Assembly (NCBI GenBank): GCA_038258215.1
Contig: JBBSQC010000001.1
Coordinates: 62,001-126,000, forward strand
Reading direction: 5' to 3'
Origin: Fodinibacter sp038258215
GTDB lineage: Bacteria; Actinomycetota; Actinomycetes; Actinomycetales; Dermatophilaceae
Length of the DNA stretch: 64,000 nucleotides
Shown: positions 38,321 through 47,277 of the stretch, in pieces
How the letters are laid out: each line of letters starts with the position of its first letter
Numbering within the stretch: the stretch's first letter is position 1
Program-made: the position numbers and the translations under genes
The notes under the pieces: model-generated
Told to the model about the DNA's origin: nothing
Databases searched by the model: none
Seen by the model: the letters and a program-made list of their open reading frames with translations, nothing else

Positions 38321-38372
38321 CTGTTGAACCGGTCACCTCCACACCGGAGGACGCACCACGAGGAGTGATCAC

Positions 38373-39347
38373 ATGCCAGCCGTGACGACAGACAACATCC
38401 TGACCCTGCCCCGCGTCTCCGACCCCCAGCCACAGGCCGTCTCGCGGCCGGTGCGGTCGGTGACGACGGCCCCCTCCGGCTTCGAGGGCGAGGGCTTCCC
38501 CGTGCGCCGCGCCTTCGCCGGCGTGGACCTCGCGGCCCTCGACCCGTTCATCCACATGGACCAGATGGGCCAGGTCGAGTACGCCCCTGGTGAGCCCAAG
38601 GGCACCGCGTGGCATCCCCACCGCGGGTTCGAGACGGTCACCTACATCATCGACGGCACGTTCGTGCACCAGGACTCGCACGGCGGCGGCGGTGTCATCA
38701 CCGACGGGGACACCCAGTGGATGACGGCCGGGTCCGGCCTGCTGCACATCGAGGTCCCGCCCGAGAGCCTCGTGCTCAGCGGCGGCCTCTTCCACGGCCT
38801 CCAGCTCTGGGTCAACCTTCCCTCCTCGATGAAGATGTCCGACCCCCGCTACCAAGACATCCGCGGGGGAGAGGTCGGGTTGCTCTCCAGTCCCGACGGG
38901 GGTGCGCTGCTGCGCGTCATCGCCGGCGAGGTCGACGGCTTCCAGGGGCCGGGTGTCACGCACACCCCGATCTCGATCGTCCACGCGACGGTCGCGCCCG
39001 GCGCCCGGGTGCAGCTGCCCTGGAACCCCGAGTTCAACGGCCTGGTCTACGCCCTGAACGGGCGCGGGACCGTGGGCAGTGAGCGCCGACCGATCGCGAT
39101 GGGGCAGCTCGCGGTCCTCGGCGGCGGAGACGTCATCGAGTTCACCGCAGACGACTCCCAGGAGAGCCGCAGCCCCAGCATGGACCTCTACATCATGGGC
39201 GGGCGCCCGATCCGGGAGCCGGTCGCGGCATACGGTCCCTTCGTCATGAACACCCGCGCCGAGCTGGTGCAGGCGTTCGAGGACTTCCAGGCCGGGCGCC
39301 TGGGCACGATCCCCTCGGAGCCGCACCCCGGTCACGACGTGCTCTGA
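38373..39347 (+). CDS. Pirin family protein
   Basis: 324-residue bicupin. The pirin N-domain is clear: PVRRAFAGVDLAALDPFIHMDQMG, WHPHRGFETVTYIIDGTFVHQDS (metal-ligand His), GDTQWMTAGSGLLHIEVP and GLQLWVNLPSSMKM; the C-domain includes LPWNPEFNGLVYALNGRG. Pirins can have quercetinase activity or act as redox regulators; the role here is not deducible. GAGGAG lies 7 nt before ATG 38373. Confidence 0.95.
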   Translation: MPAVTTDNILTLPRVSDPQPQAVSRPVRSVTTAPSGFEGEGFPVRRAFAGVDLAALDPFIHMDQMGQVEYAPGEPKGTAWHPHRGFETVTYIIDGTFVHQDSHGGGGVITDGDTQWMTAGSGLLHIEVPPESLVLSGGLFHGLQLWVNLPSSMKMSDPRYQDIRGGEVGLLSSPDGGALLRVIAGEVDGFQGPGVTHTPISIVHATVAPGARVQLPWNPEFNGLVYALNGRGTVGSERRPIAMGQLAVLGGGDVIEFTADDSQESRSPSMDLYIMGGRPIREPVAAYGPFVMNTRAELVQAFEDFQAGRLGTIPSEPHPGHDVL

Positions 39348-39363
39348 ACTACCAGGTCCACGA

Positions 39364-39397
39364 CCCCCGCACCCCGGGCTCACACCGGGTGTGGGGG
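39364..39397 (+). terminator. Terminator-like hairpin after the pirin gene
   Basis: C-rich arm 39364-39377 (CCCCCGCACCCCGG) pairs with CCGGGTGTGGGGG (39385-39397) with one bulge and a 7-nt loop. No T tail. Confidence 0.5.
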
Positions 39398-39466
39398 CCG
39401 CTGGCGTCATGGGGGATTCGTGGACCCTGCGCGAGAGTCCGCGGCGGGGGTGGGAGGATCACGGAC

Positions 39467-40372
39467 GTGAGCGCGCTCGAGATGCGACCGGGATGCGGCT
39501 GTTGCGACGCCGACCTCCCGGCGGACCAGGTCGGAGCGGTCGTCTGCTCCTTGGAGTGCACCTACTGCTCCGGCTGCGCCGAGCACCTCGAGCGCACCTG
39601 CCCGAACTGCGGCGGCGCCCTCATGCCCCGACCGACGCGCACCGGCAAGACCCTCGGGCGCCACCCCGCGTCGAGCACCCGGACACTCGACGGCACCACC
39701 TGCCCCGGTCGCGGGTATGCCGGTGGCCCGGCTCCCGCGGCGGGGCTGCGTCGACACGCCGAGCGTGCCGTGTCCGAGCGGGAGGCACTGGACGACCTCC
39801 TCGACGACGTGCTCGCCGGCACCCTCTCCACGGTCGTGGACGGGCGCCCCTGGGTGGTCCCCATGCTCTTCGCACGCGACGTGGACCGGGTGCTGCTCCA
39901 CGGGTCCACCGGAGCAGGTGCCCTCCGCCAGGTCGCGGCCGGCGCACCCGCCGCGCTTTGCGTGGTGTCCGTGGACGGCCTCGTCGTGGCGCACTCCACC
40001 TTCGACTCCTCAGCCAACTACCGCTCGGCGGTCATCCAGGGTGAGCTGACCCCGCTCATCGGCGCCGACCGCTCGCGCGCACTCAACCGGATATCCGAGC
40101 GCCTCCTCCCCGGACGCACCGCAGAGGTCCGGGCCATGACCCGGCGAGAGGAGGCCGCCACCCTCGCGATGGCCCTGCCCCTGACCCCGGGGCAGTGGCT
40201 GCTCAAGGTGCGCTCGGGCCCGCCGTCGCTGCCCGAGGAGGCCACCGACGCCTGGTGCGGTGTGGTGCCGCTGCGCACGGTGGCGGGGAGGCCCGAGGCC
40301 GCCGAGTGGACCCGCGCCTCCGACGCACCGGTGCCGCCCTCGGTCACGAGCTTCGTCGCGGGACGAGCATGA
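39467..40372 (+). CDS. DUF1272 zinc-ribbon fused to a pyridoxamine 5'-phosphate oxidase-like domain
   Basis: 301 residues in two parts. Residues about 1-55 are DUF1272, a Cys-rich zinc-binding module (EMRPGCGCCDADLP, CSLECTYCSGCAEHL, CPNCGGAL). Residues about 95-290 are a split-barrel flavin-binding domain (SEREALDDLLDDVLAGTLSTVVDGRPWVVPML, HGSTGAGALRQVAAGAPAALCVVSVDGLVVAHS, FDSSANYRSAVIQGEL) of the PNPOx-like type. The GTG start 39467 lies 7 nt after GAGGAT. The stop overlaps the metE-like ATG (ATGA). Biochemical role unknown. Confidence 0.82.
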   Translation: MSALEMRPGCGCCDADLPADQVGAVVCSLECTYCSGCAEHLERTCPNCGGALMPRPTRTGKTLGRHPASSTRTLDGTTCPGRGYAGGPAPAAGLRRHAERAVSEREALDDLLDDVLAGTLSTVVDGRPWVVPMLFARDVDRVLLHGSTGAGALRQVAAGAPAALCVVSVDGLVVAHSTFDSSANYRSAVIQGELTPLIGADRSRALNRISERLLPGRTAEVRAMTRREEAATLAMALPLTPGQWLLKVRSGPPSLPEEATDAWCGVVPLRTVAGRPEAAEWTRASDAPVPPSVTSFVAGRA

Positions 40373-41370
40373 TGCCGGCACCGGTGCGCGCCAGCGGTAT
40401 CGGCTCCTGGCCGGGCACGTCGACGCGGGAGGCGATCCGCACCGTGCGTGACCTCCTGGTCGACGGTGACGGCTTCGGCCTGCCGTTCCTGCCCGAGACC
40501 CCCGCGCGCGGCCCGGGCGCCGACATCATCGGGCGTGCCGCGGGCCTCCTGACCGACCTGCCGGTCGACCTCCAGCCCAGTGGCTGGCGCCTGGTGGACC
40601 GGCCGGGTCGTGACGCCTCCCGCACCGCCTCGCTCCACGGCGAGGACCTCGATGAGCTCGCAGAGGCCTACGACGGCTACGAGGGGCCGCTCAAGGTGCA
40701 GATCGCCGGGCCGTGGACACTCTGCGCCTCCCTGCAGCTGGGCCGAGGTGAGCGTGCGGTGGTCGACCCCGGGGCGGTCGCCGACCTCATCGCGTCCCTG
40801 ACCGACGGACTCGCCCGGCTGGTCGCCGACGTGCGACGCCAGGTGCCCGGGGCCGACGTCGTGCTGCAGCTCGACGAGCCCTCTCTCCCATCCGTGCTCG
40901 AAGGATCGCTCCCGACCGCATCGGGCTACGGCCGCATCCGCGCGGTCGACCCCCTCGTCGTGATGCGCGGCATCGAGCAGGTGCTCGCCGCCCATGACGG
41001 CCCAACGGTCGTGCACTGCTGTCACCCCTCGGCTCCCTTGCCGCTGCTCCGGGCGACCGGCGTCGGTGCGCTCGCCCTCGACCTCACCGACGCGACTCCG
41101 GCTCGCTGGGAGTCCGTGGCGGCGACCCTCGACGCCGGTACGGGGTTGTATGCCGGGTGCCTGCCCACCGACGGGTCCGGCACCGCCGTGGCCGCTAGGA
41201 CCCTGGTCGTCGACGGCTTCGAGCGGGCCGGCCTGGGGGCCCAGCACCTGCGCGGCCTCGTCGTGACCGCGTCCTGTGGCCTGGGCGGGCTCACACCCGG
41301 GGGGGCCCGCGACGTTCTCCGTGCGGCGGGCGACACGGCTCGCCGGTTGACGGAGGAGGTCGGGTCGTGA
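40369..41370 (+). CDS. MetE C-terminal-like methionine synthase (B12-independent type)
   Basis: 333-residue protein equivalent to the C-terminal half of MetE. Start ASGIGSWPGTSTREA, core GPLKVQIAGPWTLCASLQLGRGE, LQLDEPSLPSVLEG, zinc-ligand-like VVHCCHPSAPLPLL and VVTASCGLGGLTPGGARDVL. Homologues sit beside ligA in mycobacteria (Rv3015c), usually called vitamin B12-independent methionine synthase family; activity of these short forms is not proven. Coupled at both ends by 4-bp overlaps (ATGA, GTGA). Confidence 0.88.
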   Translation: MMPAPVRASGIGSWPGTSTREAIRTVRDLLVDGDGFGLPFLPETPARGPGADIIGRAAGLLTDLPVDLQPSGWRLVDRPGRDASRTASLHGEDLDELAEAYDGYEGPLKVQIAGPWTLCASLQLGRGERAVVDPGAVADLIASLTDGLARLVADVRRQVPGADVVLQLDEPSLPSVLEGSLPTASGYGRIRAVDPLVVMRGIEQVLAAHDGPTVVHCCHPSAPLPLLRATGVGALALDLTDATPARWESVAATLDAGTGLYAGCLPTDGSGTAVAARTLVVDGFERAGLGAQHLRGLVVTASCGLGGLTPGGARDVLRAAGDTARRLTEEVGS

Positions 41371-42347
41371 GAGCGGAGCCCAAGGTGCCATGGCAGGCGA
41401 AGTACCTGGCGCTGGTGCTCATCTGGGGGTCCAGCTTCCTGCTCATGAAGGTGGGCCTGGAGTCGATGGCCCCGGTGCAGATCTCCGGGCTCCGGATCGC
41501 CTGTGGCGTGGGCGTGCTCGCCATCCTGCTCATGGCGGGGGGAGGAAGACTCCCGAGTGGTGGGCGGGTCTGGGCCCACCTCGTGGTCTGCGGGTTCTTC
41601 CTCGGGACCCTGCCCTTCACCCTCTTCGCGCTCTCCGAGACGAGGGTCAGCTCGGCGCTGGCGGGCATCGGCAATGCCGCGACGCCGATCGCCACCGTGC
41701 TCGCCACCCTGGCGATCCTCCCGGGGGAGCGCGCCACCGGGCGCCGGCTGGTCGCCGTGGGGGTGGGGTTCGTCGGGGTCGTGACGATCATGCAACCGTG
41801 GACCGCGACCGACCGGCCCGACCTCGTCGGCTTCTCGATGGCCCTGGCCGGTGGAGCGAGCTACGGCTTCGGCTGGACCTACAACCGCCGCTTCCTCAGC
41901 GGCGTCGACCTCGGCGGGCTGTCCCAGCCGACGGCCACGCTGCTCGCCGGGCTGGCCCTCATGGTGCCCGTGGTCCTGGTCTGGGGGCTGCTCCAGCCCC
42001 TGGGCCTGGCCTCGATCTGGTCCTACGCCACACCGGATGCCGGGACGTGGCACTGGCTGCCGCTGGTCTGCGTGCTCGTCTTGGGGATGGTCGGAACCGG
42101 GCTCGCCTACATGTTGCAGTTCGACGTGGTCCGCGGGGCCGGTCCGGTCCTCGGCTCGACGATCACCTACCTCATCCCGGTGGTGTCGGTGCTCCTCGGA
42201 GTGCTCGTCCTGGGGGAGAGGCTCGGCACCTCGCAGCTCGTCGGGTTCGCGATCGTGCTCAGCGCGGCCTACGTCATCAATCGGACGCCGCGCTCCCCGG
42301 AGGCGGTCGCGGCGCGGCAGCGGGAGCAGTCGGTCAGGCCTCGCTGA
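41367..42347 (+). CDS. EamA/DMT-family transporter
   Basis: 326 residues with ten predicted membrane helices in two EamA halves (LALVLIWGSSFLLMKVGLESMAPVQISGLR; second half QPTATLLAGLALMVPVV...GSTITYLIPVVSVLLGVLVLGERL). Likely a drug/metabolite exporter. The GTG start overlaps the metE-like stop, so it ends a three-gene operon. Its 3' end overlaps the convergent membrane-protein gene by 14 bp, so no terminator fits between them. Confidence 0.93.
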   Translation: MRAEPKVPWQAKYLALVLIWGSSFLLMKVGLESMAPVQISGLRIACGVGVLAILLMAGGGRLPSGGRVWAHLVVCGFFLGTLPFTLFALSETRVSSALAGIGNAATPIATVLATLAILPGERATGRRLVAVGVGFVGVVTIMQPWTATDRPDLVGFSMALAGGASYGFGWTYNRRFLSGVDLGGLSQPTATLLAGLALMVPVVLVWGLLQPLGLASIWSYATPDAGTWHWLPLVCVLVLGMVGTGLAYMLQFDVVRGAGPVLGSTITYLIPVVSVLLGVLVLGERLGTSQLVGFAIVLSAAYVINRTPRSPEAVAARQREQSVRPR

Positions 42348-42801
42348 CCTCCGGCGCGGACCGGCCCGCTCGGCGCCACGAACGCTCACCAAGGAGGCCG
42401 GCCACGAGCGAGCCCAGGCCGAGGACCCCCACCCAGATGAGGGGTCGCACGATCGTCTCGGAGGGGACGAGGGAGAAGCCCGCCACGGCGATGCCGATCA
42501 CCCCCAGGACGATGGGGGCGTCCCAGCCGTCCCCGCTGCGACGCAGGATCCGGACCGCGGAGAGGACCGCCCACCCCGCGAGCACCGCGGCCAGCAGCGC
42601 GACCGGGGCCAGCAGCACCGGGAGGTAACCGGGTCCGGAGTAGGCCGGCCGGTCCGCCCAGGTGACGTTGGCCCAGAACGCGATGACCAGCAGCAGCACG
42701 ACCACCCAGACGATGTTCGTGCCCAGGCCGACGGCGCGCCAGCGCTCGGCCATCTCGCGGTCCCTCTGGTGGTCGGTCTCGCTCCGACGACGCCCGCTCA
42801 C
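42334..42801 (-). CDS. Small membrane protein, function unknown
   Basis: About 155 residues, with five hydrophobic segments (GLGTNIVWVVVLLLVIAFWANV, YLPVLLAPVALLAAVLAGWAVLS, APIVLGVIGIAVAGFSLVP, RPLIWVGVLGLGSLVAGLLG). No family recognised. GTG 42801 overlaps the acyl-CoA ligase stop (GTGA) and implies coupling; ATG 42753 with AGAGGGA 7 nt upstream is an equally credible start (139 aa). Confidence 0.7.
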   Translation of the reverse strand: MSGRRRSETDHQRDREMAERWRAVGLGTNIVWVVVLLLVIAFWANVTWADRPAYSGPGYLPVLLAPVALLAAVLAGWAVLSAVRILRRSGDGWDAPIVLGVIGIAVAGFSLVPSETIVRPLIWVGVLGLGSLVAGLLGERSWRRAGRSAPEVSEA

Positions 42802-44288
42802 TCGGCCGGGGCGTGCACCTCGCGGCGCAGGATCTTGCCCGTGGGGCCCTTGGGAAGCGCGTCGACCACCCACACCGTGCGGGGATACTTGTAGGCCGCG
42901 ATGCGCTCCTTGGTGAACGCGATGATGTCCTCCGGTGTCGCAGTGGACCCCTCGCGCAGTGCGACGGCAGCGCCGACCTGCTCGCCCATCAGGTCGTCGG
43001 GCATGCCGACCACAGCCACCTCTAGCACGTCGGGGTGGGTGTAGACGACCTCCTCGACCTCGCGCGGGTAGACGTTCATCCCGCCGCGCAGGATCATGTC
43101 CTTCTTGCGGTCGACGATGGTGAAGTAGCCCTCGTCGTCCATGGTCGCGAGGTCACCGCTGCGGAACCAGCCGTCGGGGATCGCCTCCGCGGTGGCCTCC
43201 GGGTTGTTCCAGTAGCCCTTCATGATGTTGTCGCCCCGGATCGCGATCTCGCCGACCTCACCGACGGGCACCTCGTTGCCGTCCAGGTCGACGCACCGCA
43301 TCTCGCAGCCGGGGATCGGCAGGCCGATGGTGCCGGGCTTGCGCTCGCGGTCGGGCAGGTTGAACGACGCCACGGGAGAGGTCTCGGACAGCCCGTAACC
43401 CTCGAGGATCACGCAGCCGAACTTCTTCTCGAAGGACGCCATGACCTCCAGGGGCATGGCCGAGCCGCCAGAGGCGCAGACCCGCAGCGACGAGGCGTCC
43501 ATGCCGTCGGACTGCGGGTGGTTGAGGATCGCGGCATACATCGTGGGCACGCCCTGCATGATCGTCACCCGCTCCTTCTCGATCACCTCGATCGCCGCGG
43601 CCGGGTCGAAGCGGGGGATGAGGGCCAGCGGGGCGCCGGCGATGGTGGCGGCGTTGAGGCCGACGACGAGCCCGAACACATGGAAGAGCGGGAGGCAGCC
43701 CATGATGACGTCGTCGGGGGTGATGTTCTGGATCACCTTGGCCGATCGCATCGCGTTGAGGTGGATGTTGGAGTGCATGAGCTCCGCACCCTTCGGGCGA
43801 CCCGTCGTGCCCGAGGTGTAGAGGATGATGGCGGTGTCGTCGTCGGCCCGCTCGTGTGGCTCGCTGATCGGGTCGCCACCCTCGAAGTCCTCGGGGCCCA
43901 TGGCCCCGGTCTGGATGATCCGGGTGCCGCTCTTTTCCGCACCCTTGACGGCTTCGGCCGCGAAGTCGGGCCAGACGAAGGCCATCTTGGCGCCTGAGTC
44001 GCTGAAGAAGTAGTCGATCTCCCCGGCCTTGAGCAGGGGGTTCATCGGCACGACGATGCCACCGGCCAGGAGGATGCCCCAGTAGACGACCGGGAAGCTC
44101 GGGACGTTGGGCAGGATCATCGCGACCCGGTCGCCAGGCTCGATGCCGTTGGCGCGCAACGCCCCTGCCACTTTCGCCGCCATGCCGTGGAGCTGGGCGT
44201 ACGTGACTCCCTGACCATTGACCCGCAGCGCGTCCTGGTCAGGATGCTCGGCCGCGGCGGTGGTCAGGTTGGTCGCAAGGTTGGTCAT
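42798..44288 (-). CDS. Fatty-acid/long-chain acyl-CoA ligase (AMP-binding)
   Basis: 496-residue ANL-superfamily enzyme activating a carboxylic acid to its CoA thioester via acyl-AMP. P-loop IILYTSGTTGRPKGAEL, EGYGLSETSPVASF, the A8 motif DGWFRSGDLATMDDEGYFTIVDRKKDMI and the catalytic Lys in PKGPTGKILRREV near the end. ATG 44288 has GAGGAGC upstream and gives the usual MTNLATNL start; the open frame upstream to 45002 is antisense to the SOUL gene and is rejected. Chain-length specificity is unknown. Confidence 0.93.
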   Translation of the reverse strand: MTNLATNLTTAAAEHPDQDALRVNGQGVTYAQLHGMAAKVAGALRANGIEPGDRVAMILPNVPSFPVVYWGILLAGGIVVPMNPLLKAGEIDYFFSDSGAKMAFVWPDFAAEAVKGAEKSGTRIIQTGAMGPEDFEGGDPISEPHERADDDTAIILYTSGTTGRPKGAELMHSNIHLNAMRSAKVIQNITPDDVIMGCLPLFHVFGLVVGLNAATIAGAPLALIPRFDPAAAIEVIEKERVTIMQGVPTMYAAILNHPQSDGMDASSLRVCASGGSAMPLEVMASFEKKFGCVILEGYGLSETSPVASFNLPDRERKPGTIGLPIPGCEMRCVDLDGNEVPVGEVGEIAIRGDNIMKGYWNNPEATAEAIPDGWFRSGDLATMDDEGYFTIVDRKKDMILRGGMNVYPREVEEVVYTHPDVLEVAVVGMPDDLMGEQVGAAVALREGSTATPEDIIAFTKERIAAYKYPRTVWVVDALPKGPTGKILRREVHAPAE

Positions 44289-44428
44289 CGGTGCTCCTCT
44301 GGTGTCCGGCATCGGTGGCGGACCCCCATCCTCACCCGGATGCCGCCCACGGCGCCAGAGCCTCGCACAATCAGTGGCCCTCCTCACCGTGACCGCGCCT
44401 CGCCCTCTCCCTGCGGACCGGCCCGGCG

Positions 44429-44441
44429 TACCGTCACTCGG
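44429..44441 (+). promoter_or_regulatory. Leaderless promoter -10 (TACCGT) of the SOUL gene
   Basis: TACCGT (44429-44434) then 7 nt to GTG 44442; no Shine-Dalgarno. The 153-bp gap to the divergent ligase start holds no other structure I can see. Confidence 0.5.
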
Positions 44442-44999
44442 GTGACCGAGCGCCAGCCGTACGACGTCGTCGAGCAGCACGACGGGTTCGAGCTGCGAAG
44501 GTACCCGGACCACATGGTGGCCGAGGTCACCGTCACCGCCACCTTCGAGGAGGCCGGCAGCCGCGCCTTCCGGGCCCTGGCCGGCTACATCAGCGGTCAG
44601 AACCGGCACCGGAGCCGGGTGGAGATGACGGCGCCGGTGGCCCAGGAGCCCGGCTCGGAGACGATCGCCATGACCGCTCCGGTGGTGCAGGCCGAAGGGG
44701 AGGAGGGGGAGTACGTCATCGCCTTCGTGCTCCCAGAGGCGATGACGCTCTCCACCGCTCCGGTGCCGACCAACCCCGAGGTCCGCATCCGGGCCGTGCC
44801 CGACCAGCTCGCCGCCGCACGGCGTTTCTCCGGTCGCGGCTCGGAGCAGTCCTTCGCCGGTCACCTGCACGAGCTCCGGACCGCGCTCGCGGCGGCCGGC
44901 CTCCGGGCGTCCGGCCCACCGACCTTCGCCAGGTTCGACCCTCCGTACACCCCGTGGTTCCGTCGGCACAACGAGGTCGTCCTCCCCATCGAGGCGTGA
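44442..44999 (+). CDS. SOUL family haem-binding protein
   Basis: 185 residues, YDVVEQHDGFELRRYPDHMVAEVTV and the repeated VEMTAPVAQEP / IAMTAPVVQ motif are hallmarks of the SOUL/HBP family; the end RFDPPYTPWFRRHNEVVLPIE is also typical. Binds tetrapyrrole; physiological role in bacteria unsettled. The GTG start is placed by the TACCGT box. It is followed 26 bp later by ligA on the same strand, with ligA having its own -10-like box. Confidence 0.92.
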   Translation: MTERQPYDVVEQHDGFELRRYPDHMVAEVTVTATFEEAGSRAFRALAGYISGQNRHRSRVEMTAPVAQEPGSETIAMTAPVVQAEGEEGEYVIAFVLPEAMTLSTAPVPTNPEVRIRAVPDQLAAARRFSGRGSEQSFAGHLHELRTALAAAGLRASGPPTFARFDPPYTPWFRRHNEVVLPIEA

Positions 45000-45025
45000 C
45001 ACCGGGCTGCGGCAGGATGAGGCCC

Positions 45026-47179
45026 GTGAGCGACATCCCGACCGATCCCGCCGCCCAGGCCACGACGGACACCGTGCCCGACGACGTCCGGCACGAGTGG
45101 GGCGCCCTCGCCGAGGAGGCGCGCGCCCACCAGTTCGCCTACCACGTGCGGGACGCGCCGACCGTCAGCGACGGTGACTACGACGCCCTGATGCGCCGGT
45201 TGAACGCGCTCGAGGAGAGCCACCCGTCCCTCCGGACCCCCGACAGTCCCACCCAGCAGGTCGGCGGAGCCGTGTTCTCCACCGACTTCACAGCAGTGGA
45301 CCACCTGGAGCGGATGCTCAGCCTCGACAACGCCTTCAGCGCCGAGGAGCTGACGGCGTGGGCGGCCAGGGTGGAGCGCGACGTCGGTGGGGCGGACGTG
45401 CACTTCCTGTGCGAGCTGAAGATCGACGGGCTCGCGATCAACCTGCTCTACGAGGCCGGCCGCCTCACGCGGGCGCTGACCCGCGGCGACGGACGCACCG
45501 GCGAGGACGTCACGCTCAACGTGCGGACCATCGACGGGGTGCCCACCGAGCTGGCCGGCGATGACCTGCCGGAGCTGGTGGAGGTGCGGGGGGAGGTTTT
45601 CTTCCCGATCGAGGCCTTCGCGGACCTCAATGCCGCCCTCGTCGAAGCGGGCAGAGCACCGTTCGCCAACCCCCGCAACGCCGCCGCAGGGTCGCTGCGG
45701 CAGAAGGACCCGCGCGTCACCTCGACGCGGCCGCTCCAGATGCTCGTCCACGGCGTCGGGGCGCGTCGCGGGTTCGACATCGTGCGGCAGAGCCAGGCCT
45801 ACGACCTGCTGCGGCAGTGGGGGATGCCGGTCAGCCGTCACTTCCAGGTGCTCGACACAGTCGAGCAGGTGCAGGAGTTCGTCGAGGACTTCGGTGAGCG
45901 CCGGCACAGCGTGGAGCACGAGATCGACGGCGTGGTCGTCAAGGTCGACGAGATCGGCGTGCAGCGGCGCCTCGGCTCGACCTCGCGCGCGCCCCGGTGG
46001 GCGATCGCCTTCAAGTACCCGCCCGAGGAGGTCAACACCCGGCTCCTCGACATCCAGGTCAACGTGGGACGCACCGGGCGGGTCACGCCCTTCGGCGTGA
46101 TGGAGCCGGTGACCGTCGCCGGGTCCACGGTGTCGATGGCCACCCTGCACAACGCCCACGAGGTCACGCGGAAGGGGGTGCTCATCGGCGACACCGTGGT
46201 CCTGCGCAAGGCCGGCGACGTGATCCCCGAGATCCTCGGCCCGGTCGTCGACCTGCGGGACGGCAGCGAGCGGGCGTTCGAGATGCCGACGCACTGCCCG
46301 TCCTGCGGCACGGCGCTCGCCTACGAGAAGGATGGCGACAAGGACATCCGCTGCCCCAACTCACGCTCCTGCCCGAGCCAGCTGCGCGAGCGGCTGTTCA
46401 GCCTCGCGGGGCGCGGCGGCTTCGACATCGAGGCACTGGGCTGGGAGGGGTCCACCGCCTTGTTGGATTCCGGGGTCCTCGACGACCCAGAGCTCGGCGG
46501 ACCGAGCGAGGCGATGCTCTTCCGCCTCGACGCCGAGACGGTGGCCCGGGTGCCGCTCTACACGCGCACCGCCCGCAAGACCGACCCGGAGGAGGGCATC
46601 AGTGACGGTCGGGTCCTCTCGGCCAACGGCCAGCGACTGGTGGACAACCTCGCATCCGCCCGGCAGCAGACGTTGTGGCGCGTGCTCGTCGCCCTCTCGA
46701 TCCGTCACGTCGGACCGACGGCCGCCCGCGCGCTGACCCAGCACTTCGCCGCGATGAGCGCGATCCGGGCCGCGAGCACCGAGGAGCTCGCCGCCGTGGA
46801 GGGGGTCGGCCCGGTCATCGCGGAGTCGGTCCGCGAGTGGTTCGACGGCGCCGGCAGCGACTGGCACCTGCGCATCGTCGACCAGTGGGCCGCGGACGGC
46901 GTCCGGATGGAGGACGAGCGGGACGAGTCGGTCGAGAAGACGCTGGAGGGGCTCACCGTCGTGGTCACCGGGTCGCTCGACGGCTTCTCCCGCGACGAGA
47001 CCAAGGAGGCGATCCTCATCCGGGGCGGGAAAGCCTCGGGATCGGTGTCGAAGAAGACCGACTACGTCGTCGTGGGGGCCAACGCCGGGACGAAGGAGGA
47101 CAAGGCGCGAGAGCTCGGCCTGACGATCCTCGACGAGGCCGGGTTCCGCCGTCTCCTGGAGACCGGCTCGGCGGACTGA
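45026..47179 (+). CDS. ligA: NAD-dependent DNA ligase
   Basis: 717-residue replicative ligase. AMP-accepting Lys132 in CELKIDGLAINLLYEAG; RGEVFFPIEAFADLN and NPRNAAAGSLRQKD; OB region FGVMEPVTVAGSTVSMATLHN; zinc finger CPSCG...CPNSRSCPSQLRERLF; helix-hairpin-helix VGPTAARAL and VEGVGPVIAESV; C-terminal BRCT (LEGLTVVVTGSLDGFSRDE). GTG 45026 is 7 nt after CAGGAT. Position next to the gat genes matches mycobacteria. Confidence 0.98.
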   Translation: MSDIPTDPAAQATTDTVPDDVRHEWGALAEEARAHQFAYHVRDAPTVSDGDYDALMRRLNALEESHPSLRTPDSPTQQVGGAVFSTDFTAVDHLERMLSLDNAFSAEELTAWAARVERDVGGADVHFLCELKIDGLAINLLYEAGRLTRALTRGDGRTGEDVTLNVRTIDGVPTELAGDDLPELVEVRGEVFFPIEAFADLNAALVEAGRAPFANPRNAAAGSLRQKDPRVTSTRPLQMLVHGVGARRGFDIVRQSQAYDLLRQWGMPVSRHFQVLDTVEQVQEFVEDFGERRHSVEHEIDGVVVKVDEIGVQRRLGSTSRAPRWAIAFKYPPEEVNTRLLDIQVNVGRTGRVTPFGVMEPVTVAGSTVSMATLHNAHEVTRKGVLIGDTVVLRKAGDVIPEILGPVVDLRDGSERAFEMPTHCPSCGTALAYEKDGDKDIRCPNSRSCPSQLRERLFSLAGRGGFDIEALGWEGSTALLDSGVLDDPELGGPSEAMLFRLDAETVARVPLYTRTARKTDPEEGISDGRVLSANGQRLVDNLASARQQTLWRVLVALSIRHVGPTAARALTQHFAAMSAIRAASTEELAAVEGVGPVIAESVREWFDGAGSDWHLRIVDQWAADGVRMEDERDESVEKTLEGLTVVVTGSLDGFSRDETKEAILIRGGKASGSVSKKTDYVVVGANAGTKEDKARELGLTILDEAGFRRLLETGSAD

Positions 47180-47199
47180 CCCTCGCTGCGACCCCTGCG

Positions 47200-47211
47200 G
47201 GAACGCGTTCC
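47200..47211. other. 12-bp perfect palindrome between ligA and TRIC-type gene
   Basis: GGAACGCGTTCC, loopless, 20 bp after the ligA stop in a 98-bp convergent gap. No stable terminator stem is obvious otherwise. Possible protein site or chance. Confidence 0.35.
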
Positions 47212-47277
47212 GTCCTCAGCGCCGCGATCTCTTCAGAGCCAGGGGGATGACGTGGGCGCGAGGTGGGCGCTGGTCGG

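Noticed and set aside
42798..45002. Acyl-CoA ligase start near 45002
   Set aside because: The extra 238 codons are antisense to the SOUL gene, and ATG 44288 has a strong ribosome-binding site and the family N-terminus.
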